A stretch of 64,000 nucleotides of DNA from Nephrocerus scutellatus. Lineage: Eukaryota > Arthropoda > Insecta > Diptera > Pipunculidae. The stretch spans positions 35,493,777-35,557,776 of the forward strand of contig OX352761.1 in assembly GCA_947095585.1 (NCBI GenBank), read 5' to 3'. This document shows, piece by piece, positions 45,026 through 56,329 of the stretch. The translations under genes were made by a program, and so were the position numbers. Numbering within the stretch: the stretch's first letter is position 1; each line of letters starts with the position of its first letter. A model generated the notes under the pieces. The model was not told the origin of the DNA. It saw only the letters and a list, made by a program, of their open reading frames with translations, and did no database searches.

Positions 45026-45305
45026 ACAAAATGTAGATTAGATTAAGATATTTTATTTATTTAAGTAATATACAATTTGGCTTAAAACTAAACTTATAAC
45101 TATTATTAATAAGTGTCGGCTCAACAATAGGGGCCCGACGTATTTACATTGTCCTTTTTTCGAATTGCTTATTATTAAACAATATTATTTACTACTTAAT
45201 CTACTACATGTTTATATTTAAGGTAATTAAATTTTAAACGATAAATTTTTAAAAATAAAATAAAAATGAAAAGAAATATTAAAGGGGGTATAAATAGGGC
45301 GATCT

Positions 45306-48020
45306 TCAGCCTCTGTAGTGTTGATTGCTGGCCTTCTCGTAGAAGGAGGCGTCTTGATTATTTAGGATGTCGTTGTATCTAGCATCTGTGAATCCTCTGA
45401 TGTTTATATAACAGTGGCTTGGCTCGATTTCCTCGATTCCCAGTCCTTGAATCTCTGGACTTGGATGTGTTTCCAACCCAGCAACGAATTTCTTTGCCAT
45501 TTTGAACAAGTGGTCGGTTATTGGCAGCAGACCTGCCGCGTCGTAAAGCCTATTGCTCGAGACAAATTTGTTACTATTTGGCACCCTCCAGAGTCCTGTA
45601 CATACTCTCAGTACCTTTCTTTCGAATAGGGAGATCTTCTTCATAGTTGTTGGTGAGACGGTGAACCATATGGGATAGCCATAGGTTATCACTGGCCTGA
45701 TGAGCTGCTTGTAAATATATGAGCAGCCTGGTGTTATTTGACAGTCCGTTTCGCCTTCGTATAAGCGGGTGCACCAAATGAAGGGCGTAATTAGCCTTTT
45801 TCAACGTTTTATCGATGTGGGCATTAAACTTGAGCCTCTCGGTGAAGTTTATTCCCAGGTACTTCGTGTCTGATTGGGTTTTTATAACTGTGTTGTCTGA
45901 TGGGTGATTTTTAATCCTCTGCACCGGCTCACAAAATTTTTTCTCCCTGTTCTTGTCCCTGGCACTCGGAAGCAGATGAGTTCCGTTTTGTTTGCATTTA
46001 TCTTCAACCCCCACTTGAGGTAGTAGTCCCAAAGATTTCGGAGATTGGAAAGAGAAAATTTTTAATTATTTTTACAATATAATTGGGGAAGCCAAATCTT
46101 ATAAGTTTGAACAGTAGCCCGTTGATCCATACACTATCGAAGGCTTTATCGATGTCTAGCAAACGGCTACTGTACTGATTTTAACGTTCAGTCCTCGAGT
46201 AACGTTACTGTGAAGTTTCAGCAGAGGGTGCATCGTAGAGTGCTTCTCACGGAAACCGAATTGAAAGGAAGGAATAAGGCTTCTTTCCGAACAAAATGTA
46301 TTGATCTTTTTACGGATCAAAGACTCGAATACCTTACTAATACAACACAGTAAAGCTATTGGACGGTAACCAGTTACGCTTGAGCGGTCAGTTTTCTTGG
46401 GTACTGGTACTACTTTGGCCACCTTCCAGTTGTCTGGAAAGTAACCATTGTTAAGGCAATTGTTGAAAATGATGGTTAACATCAAGATTGCCATACCCGG
46501 TAACTTTTTAAGAAAAAAGTTAGAAATCCCGTCAATGCCCGATGATTTTTTTTTGAGTTTCCACTCATTATTTAATCACTGGCTATAGCTGTTTTGGTAA
46601 AAATTTCAACGTCTACGGGCGCTTTAGCGGGGTTTTCTTCACTTAACCGCACTACAGGATTACTTGCAGAAGTGGCGTCTTCCACAAGACTGTCCACCTC
46701 TTCAAAAAAAATCTGGAAGATGCGTTGGTGGTCGGTCCGTAAAACTCCTTTCAAAATGGCAGGCAAAGGCTTCGGCTTTTTCAACAGGACTGGATGCTAC
46801 TTGATCTCCAGACGTGATACTCTCTGGAATGGAAATACGCTTTCCGACCAGAGCGTTCAGCTTCTTAAAAGCATCAGGACCTGGTTTGATGTTCTGGAGT
46901 CGTTTGGTCAGGTCATCTTCCTGGTACTTCCGCAGTGCTTGACGAAGCATGTTCACTGTACAACGCAGTTGCGAAAGTACAGACTGGTATTCGTCGTTGA
47001 CTGTATTAAGATTCCTGTTAAAAATCTTCTGAAGGCGCTTCCTCAGCCGTTGCTTGTGAGCATATATTGCCTGTATATGCCCAGGCAGGTGTTGGAAGCG
47101 ATCCCTGCTGGTGCGTATTGTTTTCTGCCGATCGATGGCTGTGTTTACCGCATTCTCGAAATTTCTTATAGCATCATCGATTTCGTAATTCTCCAGATTT
47201 CTGCAGTCCGCTGGCATTGTTAAATCAGCTTCAACTTCAGATCTAAACCGGTTCCAGTTTACTTTCCTGAAGTTGATGTGTAGTTCAGATGTTGGTGTGT
47301 AACTTTCAAAATTCGCTGATTCAACCTCACTCGAAGCTCTATTACCATATGATCCGAGTCGCCATCGTGCGCCAAACATGAATAATTTGTTAATTCTGGA
47401 AGGATATTAATAAAGTTTGTAGTTGCCAGAAATAAATCCAGAGTTGACGGTAACCGAGGGTACGTCTTCCGGGGCTGAGAAACTACAGCCATGGTATGCT
47501 GATGAGGATTTGAATCCAGCCAATCTGCAATAGCCTTTCCTTGACTGTTGCACACTTCATCTTGCCATTGGGTGTGTCTAGCGTTAAAGTCCCCTCCAAC
47601 CACACAGTATGTGTGCCTAGAGGAGATGCCGCAGACAGTTAGCAGATCCCGTTGGATGTCTTCCCTCGGTGCGTTACAGTGATTGTATACAGATATCACC
47701 AGCAAGGTCTCAACCTCGTTGACTTTGATGCTGACAGCTGTTGCTCCCATGCTACGCAGCCCACTGATTTCTACCTTCTCGCCTGCCATAGTGTCCTTGA
47801 TAAGGACCGCCGTCCCAGAGGGTCCACTGCTTTTGCCGACCCTGTGGATATTGTATCCGTCTGGACTGAACGGGTTTCTCCCTGTGAGGTTTGTTTCCAG
47901 TAAAAGAAGAATGTCAGGTTTATTAGTTTTAATAAATAATTTAAGTGTGATACGCCTTGCTAAAGAATAAATGGAGTTCACATTATATGAGAATATACTT
48001 ATCCTGCTTATTGTGAACAT
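45306..48020 (-). pseudogene. Jockey ORF2: endonuclease, RT, C-terminus (broken)
   Basis: The endonuclease is intact in one frame (47259-48020): SYNVNSI, LLLLETNL, VVGGDFNARHTQW, STLDLFLA and DSDHMVIEL. The linker (46702-47379) is also long and open. The RT fragment 46156-46494 has VVPVPKKTDRSSVTGYRPIA and FGFREKHST, and traces of the DIDKAFDSVWI box follow. The text then jumps to post-FADD sequence (SLGLLPQVGVEDKCK), so the catalytic segment is deleted near 46045. The C-terminus 45306-45692 has YGYPIWFTVS and FERKVLRVCTG. Confidence 0.9.
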
Positions 48021-48620
48021 AATTCACAAATAAGTCGACCCAAAACGGTTGTTTTGGACCTGTCATCAAGGCTGCTATAATTAGCAGGCACGACTTTTCT
48101 TGCCTTCTGCAAAATTGTGAAAAGGTCTGCTCCGAATAACCTTTCAGTGTCGTCAAATATGTTAGTTTTTTCAGTAGATGGAGCCGTTTTTAAAGCTTGC
48201 TTCTTCACTGGTTTGCTGTTTTCTTGGATGGTGGGTGGTTGCTTGTTGATTTTTGCTGGCTTGCTGGCAGTTCCCATAGCAGCTATAGTAGCAAAGCTTA
48301 CTCCCTTTACAATAGCTTTTGAAGCAGACATCTGGGCGAACTTATGCTGCTCCTTCTTCTTTTTGGCGGTTTTTACTTTTTCCGCCATCTTCTCCTTATA
48401 TTTAGGACATCCTCGATAATTTGCAGGATGTCCATTTTTTTGGCAATTTGTGCAGAAGACGTTGTCGTCTTTATTGTTGTCTGCGTTTTTCGGGCATTGG
48501 CCATGTAAGAGTTCGTCTTTGCACTTGACACATCTATATTTCATGCCGCAATTGCTTGCGACATGTCCAAACTTTTGGCAGTTTCTGCACTGCGTAATGC
48601 CTGCTGGTTTAAGTTTTTCC
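48008..48620 (-). pseudogene. Jockey ORF1 C-terminal part with three CCHC knuckles
   Basis: CRNCQKFGHVASNC (coded at 48550-48600), CVKCKDELLHGQC and CTNCQKNGHPANYRGC follow one another, then a lysine-rich tail to the stop at 48008. The frame is open from 48544 and readable further upstream. Its stop overlaps the ORF2 start by 13 bp, as expected for a termination-reinitiation arrangement. Confidence 0.9.
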
Positions 48621-49230
48621 AGGGGTCTCCAAATTGTTTACAAAAAGTGTTGTCTATCGTAGATAAACATGTGTATTAAATTTGAAGAAAATCGGGTTAA
48701 TTTTTTTAAAAAAAGTTATGGGGCCCCACAAACCCGGCCCGGGGTCTCCAATTTTTTACAAAAAGTGTTGTCTATCGGAGAAACACATGTGTATTAAATT
48801 TGACGAAAATCGGGTTACTGTTTTTTAAAAAAAGTTATGGGGCCCCACGAACCCGGGCCCGGGGTCTCCAATTTTTTACAAAAAGTGTTGTCTATCGGAG
48901 ATACACATGTGTATTAAATTTGAAGAAAATCGGGATATTTTTTTTTTAAAAAAGTTATGGGGCCCCACGAACCCGGCCCGTGGTCTCCAAAATTTTTACA
49001 AAAAGTGTTGTATATCAGAGATACACATGTGTATAAAATTTGAAGAAAATCGAGTAAAATTTTGTAAATTATTTGTAGGGGAGCCCACCGACCCCGTGGC
49101 CCGAGGGTCCTCAAATTTGAATAGAAAGTGTTGTCATCAGAGATATGCATGTGTGCAAAATTTCAATAAAATAGGACTTTGGGAAGTGGGTCAAAAATTG
49201 ATCGCAAGATTCCATGACACACAAATCCAC
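48621..49230 (+). repeat. 119-bp tandem array of the dispersed repeat (about 5 units)
   Basis: The word GGTCTCC starts at 48624, 48743, 48863 and 48982, with a more diverged unit from about 49106. Each unit has AAAAAGTGTTGTCTATCGGAG, ACATGTGTATTAAATTTGA, GAAAATCGGGTTA and GGGGCCCCACGAACCCGG. The last unit ends like the dispersed copies (AAGTGGGTCAAAAATTGAT). Confidence 0.93.
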
Positions 49231-49569
49231 AAACCCACAAACACACGGTGAGAATTGATTTCAAAGTTAAAAATTAGCAGGGACAAGAAAACTGGAACAG
49301 GAATTGAAGTTGGATATCTGAAGACTCAAATAAGATATTAACATTATTTAAAAGTAGTTATAAAGGTTAGTATTTCTTCTAAAAAAAAGTCCTAAGCAAA
49401 GTTTCTACCATTAGCATTAACAAAGCAATTTCCGTTAACATGGGTCAGGGTACACCAAAGTAAGCTTTTTCTTAAATGATATCAACATTGGAGATCGACC
49501 CTTACTGTAGAATGATTTTTTTCTTAGAATTTACCCTAAAATCATTTCCCAAATTATCCTTGACGAATT
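49231..49569. other. No recognised feature
   Basis: AT-rich sequence between two tandem arrays. No frame or repeat was recognised. Confidence 0.4.
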
Positions 49570-51945
49570 AGGGGACACCCTGTATTGTTTGGGTGTTCTT
49601 ATGGGGTCTTGGGTGGGAGTGTTGTGGTGGTCAGGGGGTCTTGAGGTGGACTTGAAGGGATCTTAAGGTGGTTTTAACAGGGTCATATATGTCATTCTGT
49701 CACTTTTTTTTTATTTCAAATCTGTTAGTCAGTCTCGTGCGCATTTTTGGTCTAGGACTTTTCGGGGTCTTTTGGTGGTCTTCAGGTTGGGTCTTGAAGT
49801 GATACATGATGGGGCCTTCAGGTGGGTCTACAAAGGGTCTTGAGGGGGTTTAAAGAGTGCTTTGAGTGGGATGTTGAATGGCATTTGAGGTAGTTTTGAG
49901 GGCGTCTTGAGAAGATGTTAAGGGAGTATTAAAGGGGTTACTTGAGGCGGTCTTGAGGTGGTTTTGAGGGTTCTTGAAGGCCCTTGGGGCTGGTCTTGCG
50001 GGGCGATTTAAGGGGCCATTAGATGGTCTTTAGGGGGTTTTGTGGGGTTTGAGTTTGAGGGGGTCTTTAGTGGGGTCCTGAAGGGGGACGTAACGTAGTC
50101 TTGAGGGAGTCTTGAGAGGGGTCTTGATGGAGTTCTGAGTGGATCTTCAGGGGGAGTCTTAAGGTCTTAAGGGTGGTCCTCTGTCTTGAGTTAGTTTAAG
50201 GGGAGTCTTGAAATGGTCTTTATTGGGGTGTTTAGGTGGTTTTGAGGAAAGCTTGAGGGGGTTCTAAGAGGGTCGTGAGTTAAGTCTTAGGGGGTCTTGA
50301 GGGAGTCTTTAATTAGTCTTGAGAGAGTCTCGAGAGAATTTTGTGATAATATTTAGTAGGGTCTTGAGGGGGGAAAAAAATCTTTAGGTGATTTTGAGGG
50401 TTTATTGGGAGGATTTTGAGAGGGTCATCGCTGGAGTGCTGAGGGGATCTTAAGAAGATTTTGAGGGGGTCTTGAGGTGATCTTGAGGTGGTCTTGAGGG
50501 GGTTTTAAGAGGATCGTGAGTGGAATCTTAAGGGCGTTTTGAGGTAGTCTTAAGGGAGTATTGGTGGCAGTAACGTTTTCTTAACGGGATATTAAGGGGT
50601 GATTTTGAAGGAGTCTTTAGGTAGCCTTGAGGGGGTCCCGAGGGGGTTTTGTGAGGATCTTTAGTGGGGTCCTTATGTGGTCTTGAGGGGATCCTTAGTA
50701 GAGTCGTAAGAGGGTTTTGTAAGGGTCTAAAGGGGGTTTAAAAGAGGACTTAAGCGGGTTTGGGAGGGTCTTGAGGGGGTTTTGAGGGGTTCTAAGGTGA
50801 TTTTGAGTAGGTTCTAAAGTTTTTTTGGGGGTCTTAAGGGAATCTTGAGTGGGTCTTGAGGGGATTTTAGAAGGGGTCTTTAAGGGGTCTCGAGGTGGTT
50901 TTGCGAGGATCTTCAGTGGGGTCTTTAGGTTGTCGTGAGGGGTTCTTGAGGTGATTTTGAGAGGGTCATGAGTGGAGTGTTGAGGGGGTCTTAAGAAGGT
51001 TTTTAGGTGGTCTTGAGGGAATTTTGACAGGGTCGTGAGTGGAGTCTTGAGGAGGTCTTTAGGTGGTCTTGAGAGTGTTTTGAGGGGGTCTTAAGGGGGT
51101 TTGAGGGAGTATAAATGGGGGTAGTAAAGTGGTCCTAACGGGGTTTTGATGTGATCTTGAGGTAGTCTTAAGGTAGTCATTAGGGGAGTCCCGAGGAGGT
51201 TTTGTGAGGATATTTAGTGGGGTCTTGACTCTTAAGAGGGTTTTGTGTCTTAAGAGGGTTTAAAAGGGGTCTTTAGGGGGTTTGAGAGGGTCTTGAGTGG
51301 GGTCTTAGGAGAGTTTTGAGAGGTTCTTAGGGGAATTTGAGCAGGATCTTGAGGGGGTTTTGAGAGGGGTCTTGAGGTAATCTTAAGCCAGGGTTTGAGG
51401 GAGTATTAATGGGGGTAGTAACGCAGTCTTAACGGGGTCTTAAGTTGATTTTGAGAGAGTCTTTAGGTAGACTTCAGGAGGGTCCCGATGGGGTTTCGTG
51501 AGGATCTTTAGTGGGGTCTTAAGAAGGCTTTTAGGGTATCTTGGGGATCTTGAGGGGATTTATAGAGCGTCGTGAGGGGCCCTTTAGGTGTTATAAAGTG
51601 GGGTTTTGAGAGTGTTTTGATGTGGTCTTACCCTAAAAGGTAGAAAATAAAATAGGTGGTAGATATGGAGCACCTAGAACTGTTATAAAATAAATGAAAA
51701 TTGTGGAACGTTTTTAATGGAAATCTAGAATATTTGTGGCTTAAAAAAATTACATAATTTAAAAGAACCACGCTACGCATTTGATATTCTTTTAATCTTG
51801 TCATAAACCTCAAGAGTAGTTTAAGTTTTGTGAGAGTCTACTAAGCTAGTTTTGAGGGGGTCTTAAGTGCGTCTTGAGAGGATATTGAGGGGGTTTGGTT
51901 GGGGCTTGGGGTGTTTAGAGTGGGTTTTGAGTTTGTTTCACACTG
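49570..51945 (+). repeat. G-rich degenerate minisatellite (GGGGTCTTGAGG-type)
   Basis: Hundreds of degenerate units of about 9-16 bp with the core GGGGTCTTGAGG or GGTTTTGAGGG run for 2.3 kb. The + strand is G/T-rich and C-poor, with very frequent runs of 3-5 G. It is interrupted at about 51636-51810 by an AT-rich, unrelated insert of roughly 175 bp. No gene is present. Confidence 0.95.
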
Positions 51946-51949
51946 TCCC

Positions 51950-52430
51950 TTTTCTGTCAAGATAGCTGCTTCAATTATATTGCCCAGCATCTTTATTACG
52001 CACAGTCTTGTGCCGTTGCGAAGTTTTGGAGAGTAGAGATTCCGTAGTAAAATAATTGGAGATCCCCCTGTAAGTAAAGGCGATGTGGTGGCAATCTAGA
52101 CGAATCAAGTGAGTTTAGGAACTCTGTTAGATAATTAACTTCCTCATCAGTATCTACTACGGTATCGATAGACTTATATTCAGTGACTACGCCTATTAAC
52201 ATGGCAAGGAATTGATTGTTTGTTTCGTGGATATCCCCATTTTTAGCAGCAAGAATGGCCCGTTCTCGCAACCGGTTCAAAATGTGATAGTTTTGAAAAA
52301 CAGCTAGATAAATGGACTTTATTAGTTCTGCAGCATATTTCAAAAATCGATGTCAATTTTATATTGCCGCGGCACCTAATGTACCTTTTCCAATTTGAAG
52401 TAGGAGCGACAATGACCTCACCCCCAAATC
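51950..52430 (-). pseudogene. Helitron helicase C-terminal fragment
   Basis: The minus-strand frame 51996-52343 has LRERAILAAKN, SIDTVVDTDEEVNYLTEFLN and LPPHRLYLQ. In the neighbouring frame PIILLRNLYSPKLRNGTRL and MLGNIIEAAILTEKG follow. These are the end of the Pif1-like helicase of Helitron Rep-helicase proteins (consensus L-x-x-RAIL and LPPH-x-L, LCNGTRL). A LLQIGKGTLG trace lies upstream near 52400. The frameshift inside QGDL/GDPPI breaks it. No Rep domain is seen. Confidence 0.88.
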
Positions 52431-52924
52431 CAGCCGGTCACCGAGTATCATTCTAAACAGCACTGTTAATCTCGGCGATACCGAAAACTGTGGGTCCGAC
52501 ACTAATATCGTCCATGATAGTTAGTTGCTTCGTCATTTTCTTCATTTTAGAAGGCACTTGAAGAAGTTTATCATTAGATTCTGTCATTAAAAAACAATAA
52601 ATATCATTAAAATATTTGATTTATTTTGTTTGAGACATAGAGGCCATATTCCATTCGGCGAGAGTAGATATTGATATTTGAGTTGGCTTAATACTCGAAG
52701 ATATGGCAATTGGGTTAGTTGTATTATCACTAGCAAAGATATCTTGAAATTTTTCAAAACATTCAAAATTTCGAGGAGCTGCTCCAGTACGATTTTTTTT
52801 ATAACTGTATGTGTACACAAAATAACTTTAAATAATAGCTTCTTTATGGATTGGTATTCATCACAAATGAACACTCCAAGAGAACCCGTAAAATATTAAA
52901 TATATTTTATTTCTGCAGATACAT
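52431..52924. other. No recognised feature
   Basis: Several overlapping minus-strand frames (52587-52874) lack any known motif. This could be upstream Helitron sequence but cannot be supported. Confidence 0.35.
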
Positions 52925-53335
52925 TTAGACCGACTTTGCACCGTTTATACTTTATTATCAAATTAGTATTATACTATTATACTACCTACCATATTCGGTT
53001 TTACACCGCATGAGATGAAGTTAGATTCACTTAATGTTTATTGGTCTGAAGTAAGGAAAACTTAATTTTATACATGTTTGAGTGCAATATGTCATTAATA
53101 ATTAAATCGAAATAAGCAAGCAGTTGTGTTTTTGATTTTACCTCGAGTTTTTATTTTCTTATTTTCCATTTTACTGTCGTTATACCGTAAAAAACATTTT
53201 TATACTACATACTTTATTTTTGATAGCTAGATACTTTATTTTGATATTATACTATTGACGTTTGGTTTTACACCGCATTCTTTATTACTATTATACTATT
53301 ATGATAATAAAGTATGCACGGTGTAAAGCCGGTAT
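52925..53335. mobile_element. TIR element with GCACCGTTTATACTTTATTATC ends (about 410 bp MITE)
   Basis: The left end TTTGCACCGTTTATACTTTA matches in inverse the right end TAAAGTATGCACGGTGTAAA. Two subterminal copies of GGTTTTACACCGCAT lie inside (about 53001 and 53262). There is no coding sequence. Confidence 0.8.
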
Positions 53336-53623
53336 TAAAGATTAATTAATTTGTATATTAAAAATGTACATACCGATTTCTCTATTGCAATCTAAGTATT
53401 CATTACTATTAATACTAATATTGACAAAATTAATTTCATATTCATCCGATGCCATATCGATATCGACCGTAACCGTATCAATAATCGTGAGGTTGTGACA
53501 GCTAGAAAGGCAGTATTGAGTATTGCAAATGTCATTTAAACAATGTAGAAAAATGTTAATAAACTACAAAACGCACGTTGCCGATGTACAAAAGAGATTT
53601 ATGAACACTTTACAACTGTCATT

Positions 53624-53730
53624 AGCTGTATTTTATTTGGAATCCGAATAAGGAATTCGAATGTCGAAACCAGCCAAACATCAGGTTTCCAATTCCAAAG
53701 AAGGAATTCGACAGTGCAATTGTAGGCGTA
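53624..53730 (+). mobile_element. AATTCGAATGTC MITE, copy 7 (truncated)
   Basis: Starts AGCTGTATTTTATTTGGAAT and ends in TGCAATTGTAGGCGTATTTTA, the same junction form as copy 3 at 29645. It abuts copy 8. Confidence 0.85.
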
Positions 53731-53873
53731 TTTTATTGGAATCCGAATTAGAATTCGAATGTCAAAACCAGCCAAAACCAGCAAAACAGCAGGTTTTCAA
53801 ATTCCAACGAAGGAATTCGACAGTGCAATTATTGTTGTAATTCCTTATTCCTCGGCAAATAAAATACGACTAT
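53728..53873 (+). mobile_element. AATTCGAATGTC MITE, copy 8
   Basis: A complete unit from GTATTTTATTGGAATCCG to GGCAAATAAAATAC. It is followed after 8 bp by the Harbinger-type TIR element. Confidence 0.88.
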
Positions 53874-53881
53874 GTAAGCTA

Positions 53882-54672
53882 GGGTGGAATCGGCTAAGGC
53901 GATAGTTGACTGTCACTGTTTTGATTGTCAATTCTGATTATCAACTTTTCTTTGTTCTGCGTGAAGTGATCGCTAAAAATGTTGGAGTGCTAGGCAGCAC
54001 TCACATATTATAATGTCATTTCGATCAGCTGTTGTGTGTTATTTTATAGTCTCTCAATAACTGCAGCGTTTATTTCAGCTACAGTACTTTGTCCCATCGT
54101 TGCAGTCCAATCAGCCCCAACTTGTCGTTGGTAACCACCACCTCCAAGAACATTTAAAGTTGCAGCCAGTTGAAGGATAGGTGAAAAATGTGTTGATCTT
54201 ATTCCTGATGGTAAATCGAGCAACCGCAAAACATACATAAACGTTTCTTTGTTTAGTCGAAAAATTTTCAAGAATCTGAAATATATAATTTATATGTTGA
54301 ATATAACTGATTAATGAATATCCATAGAGTCTTATAGGTACATTGGGTTAGGAAGTTCCAGAATATTTGCTTTATGCCTTAAGTTAATTCTGAGCAATTG
54401 AACTTTTTTGTAGTCTTTTTCTTCATTTCTCGTTCTGTTCGCCGCGTAGAAAATTTGCATTGAAGTATACATTAATGTTCACTTATTTTTTCTTTTCACT
54501 TTGATAACTTTTTCACTTTTTTTCCCTAATCTTTCGATTTATAGTGGAGATGAAGCTGACACAACTTATCTTCCTCAAAAAATTTATAGTCGATTTGATA
54601 ATCACCTTACGTGGAGCAAAAGCATTTATTTTGATGATCAACAATCAACTATCGCCTTAGCCGATTCCACCC
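53882..54672. mobile_element. Harbinger-type TIR element with transposase N-terminal fragment
   Basis: Perfect 28-bp terminal inverted repeats: the left begins GGGTGGAATCGGCTAAGGCG and the right (54645-54672) is its complement ending CCGATTCCACCC. Inside, on the minus strand at 54044-54271, lies a HARBI1-type N-terminus (LPSGIRSTHFSPILQLAATL, then GGGGYQRQVG). At 791 bp it lacks the DDE region and must depend on a transposase elsewhere. It sits between MITE copies 8 and 9. Confidence 0.88.
54044..54271 (-). pseudogene. HARBI1-like transposase N-terminal fragment
   Basis: A 75-codon frame with FRLNKETFMYVLRLLDLPSG, THFSPILQLAATLNVLGGGG and a short end. This is the region before the catalytic domain in PIF/Harbinger transposases. 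It belongs to a different Harbinger lineage from the one in the 3.6-kb units. The element gives no room for the rest of the gene. Confidence 0.8.
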
Positions 54673-54676
54673 CGGT

Positions 54677-54821
54677 ATTTTAATTGAATTCGAATTGGGA
54701 ATTACAACAACAATTGCACTGTCGAATTCCTTCTTTGGAATTTGAAAACCTGCTGTTTGGCTGGTTTTGCATGGTTTAGACATTCGAATTCGGATATGGA
54801 TTCCAAATAAAATACAGCTGT
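54677..54821 (-). mobile_element. AATTCGAATGTC MITE, copy 9
   Basis: Complete, in minus orientation, with ends GTATTTTAATTGAATTCG and GGAATCCAAATAAAATACAGC (complement). It sits at the same place in the hAT relic as copy 4 in the other hAT copy. Confidence 0.88.
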
Positions 54822-55885
54822 AGTAGAGTAAACGAACGCAGTCCTATTCCGCTGAACGAGATGACCAGTGATGCCGTTTCCAATTTTTAGTGAACTATTT
54901 TCAAGAGAAAATCGAACTATTTTGCTGAAAAGTGAAGTATCATTATAAAACTTGAGTTTCTTATTAGTACCTAAAAACAATAGTCAAATGTTAAACAACA
55001 ACTAAACACATACAACTGTTTGTTTCACTGTTTAACTGCTTTGGAAAATACCCTCTCAGTAGTTGCACTACTATGAGGAAGGCACAACAAGGCTCCTATA
55101 AAGTCTTTTAAATGAGGGTACATAATTTGCCCCAAAGCATTTTTGAGGCAGAAGACAGAATGCCAAAAGATTTTAAGACTTTCTTCTTAGGGTAGAAAGT
55201 CGTCCAAAATTAGAAACCTCCATTCGGTTTCTAGTTCTTCGATGTTTTCGTCTTTGACTAGATTTGGAAAAAGTAGAATTAATTTCAATAGACTTTTACC
55301 CAAAGAAGAAGGATTTAAAGTCTAAACAGCACTTGATACAGGGTCTTCCAAGTTAATTTTTTTAAGAATTTGCTTACATAGAATAATGTAGAATTCTTGA
55401 CAGTGGGGTTTTATTTCCAGAACTTCATATTTCAGTATCATTATTTCAGCTTTAGCACCAAGGTTAACTTTACTCAATACTTTATGAATCGAATTATCAA
55501 AAAATCTACTTGATTTAGGCTTCTAAATTGATTAAATTTAAATCGACAAAATTGCTTAGAACATTTTTAAAATGCAATTTCATAGATCTTAAAAGAACGT
55601 GAAAGCGTGGGGATTTCGATAGAAATTCTAAAAAGTATGCCAAAAAATGTATTTGTTTTTTAGATTTACTCGACTTGTAATACCTGTTGCTACATCATTA
55701 TTTCGTTCGAAAGCTGTAGTCAGAAAAAGTGTACCAATTCCTTATACTGCTCCAAAACTTGCTGCACTGCTAATGTTTTAAAATTTTGTAAGCCTATGTA
55801 TGTATTTTAACACTCCTGCAATTCTTTAAAATCTTGTTGACGTCTGGTACTATGACAAAAAAATAATAGTAAATATCTCTTACTA
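54822..55885 (-). pseudogene. hAT transposase relic, inverted second copy
   Basis: Collinear, in reverse, with 29661-30760 (shared words include GAAATCCCCACGCTTTCACG and GGAGCCTTGTTGTGCCTTCC). The hATC motif is again readable with changed bases. The left end abuts MITE copy 9. Homology stops near 55885 (AAATATCTC). Confidence 0.85.
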
Positions 55886-56329
55886 AATGTTCAATTTCTA
55901 CAGGAATTGCTTTGGAAGCAGCAGATGATCAAAGGTTCATTGAATGGCAATTCCAATCAATAAATGCGGATTAATGTTTTTAAACAGAGCTTGGATACCC
56001 TTGCGCTTGCCATGATTGTCGCATGATTATCTGCCGCAGCTAAATTAAATTTAGTTGTGCGCCGTTAGTAACTTCCATTTGAGAGGGAAAATATAAATTC
56101 TACAAAAAGTGAAGTGTTTTTGCGAAAGAGAAGTATCGAAGTATTGTCAATGCCAACGAATTAAAATACTTCGATCAACGTATAAACGGCATCGCTGGTG
56201 ATGGTATCGACGAACGCCTCCCACGATTGTAACGGAGTTTTTCCCATCCGACACCGAGGTATCCTCACTGACTCCTTGTCACCACCTCAAAAAACAATAT
56301 TGCTACAATAAAATAATTTGCTTGTGTGC
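55886..56329. other. No recognised feature
   Basis: Sequence right of the hAT relic. Small frames such as LEAADDQRFIEWQFQ near 55910 are short. Nothing is callable. Confidence 0.35.

Larger units (their letters stand above)
45025..48620 (-). mobile_element. Jockey-clade non-LTR element, minus strand, nearly full length
   Basis: ORF1 zinc-knuckle part 48008-48620, complete endonuclease 47259-48020, linker 46702-47379, RT and C-terminus 45306-46494, and a 3' UTR to about 45025. It is 5'-truncated at 48620, where a 119-bp tandem array begins. Stops and frameshifts separate the parts, and the RT catalytic box is missing. Confidence 0.9.

Noticed and set aside
45414..48420. Long plus-strand frames (for example 46594-47223)
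   Set aside because: Antisense to the minus-strand Jockey ORFs; no independent motif.
48621..49230. CRISPR-like array of regular repeats
   Set aside because: Units are contiguous 119-bp tandem repeats with no unique spacers, in a eukaryotic genome.
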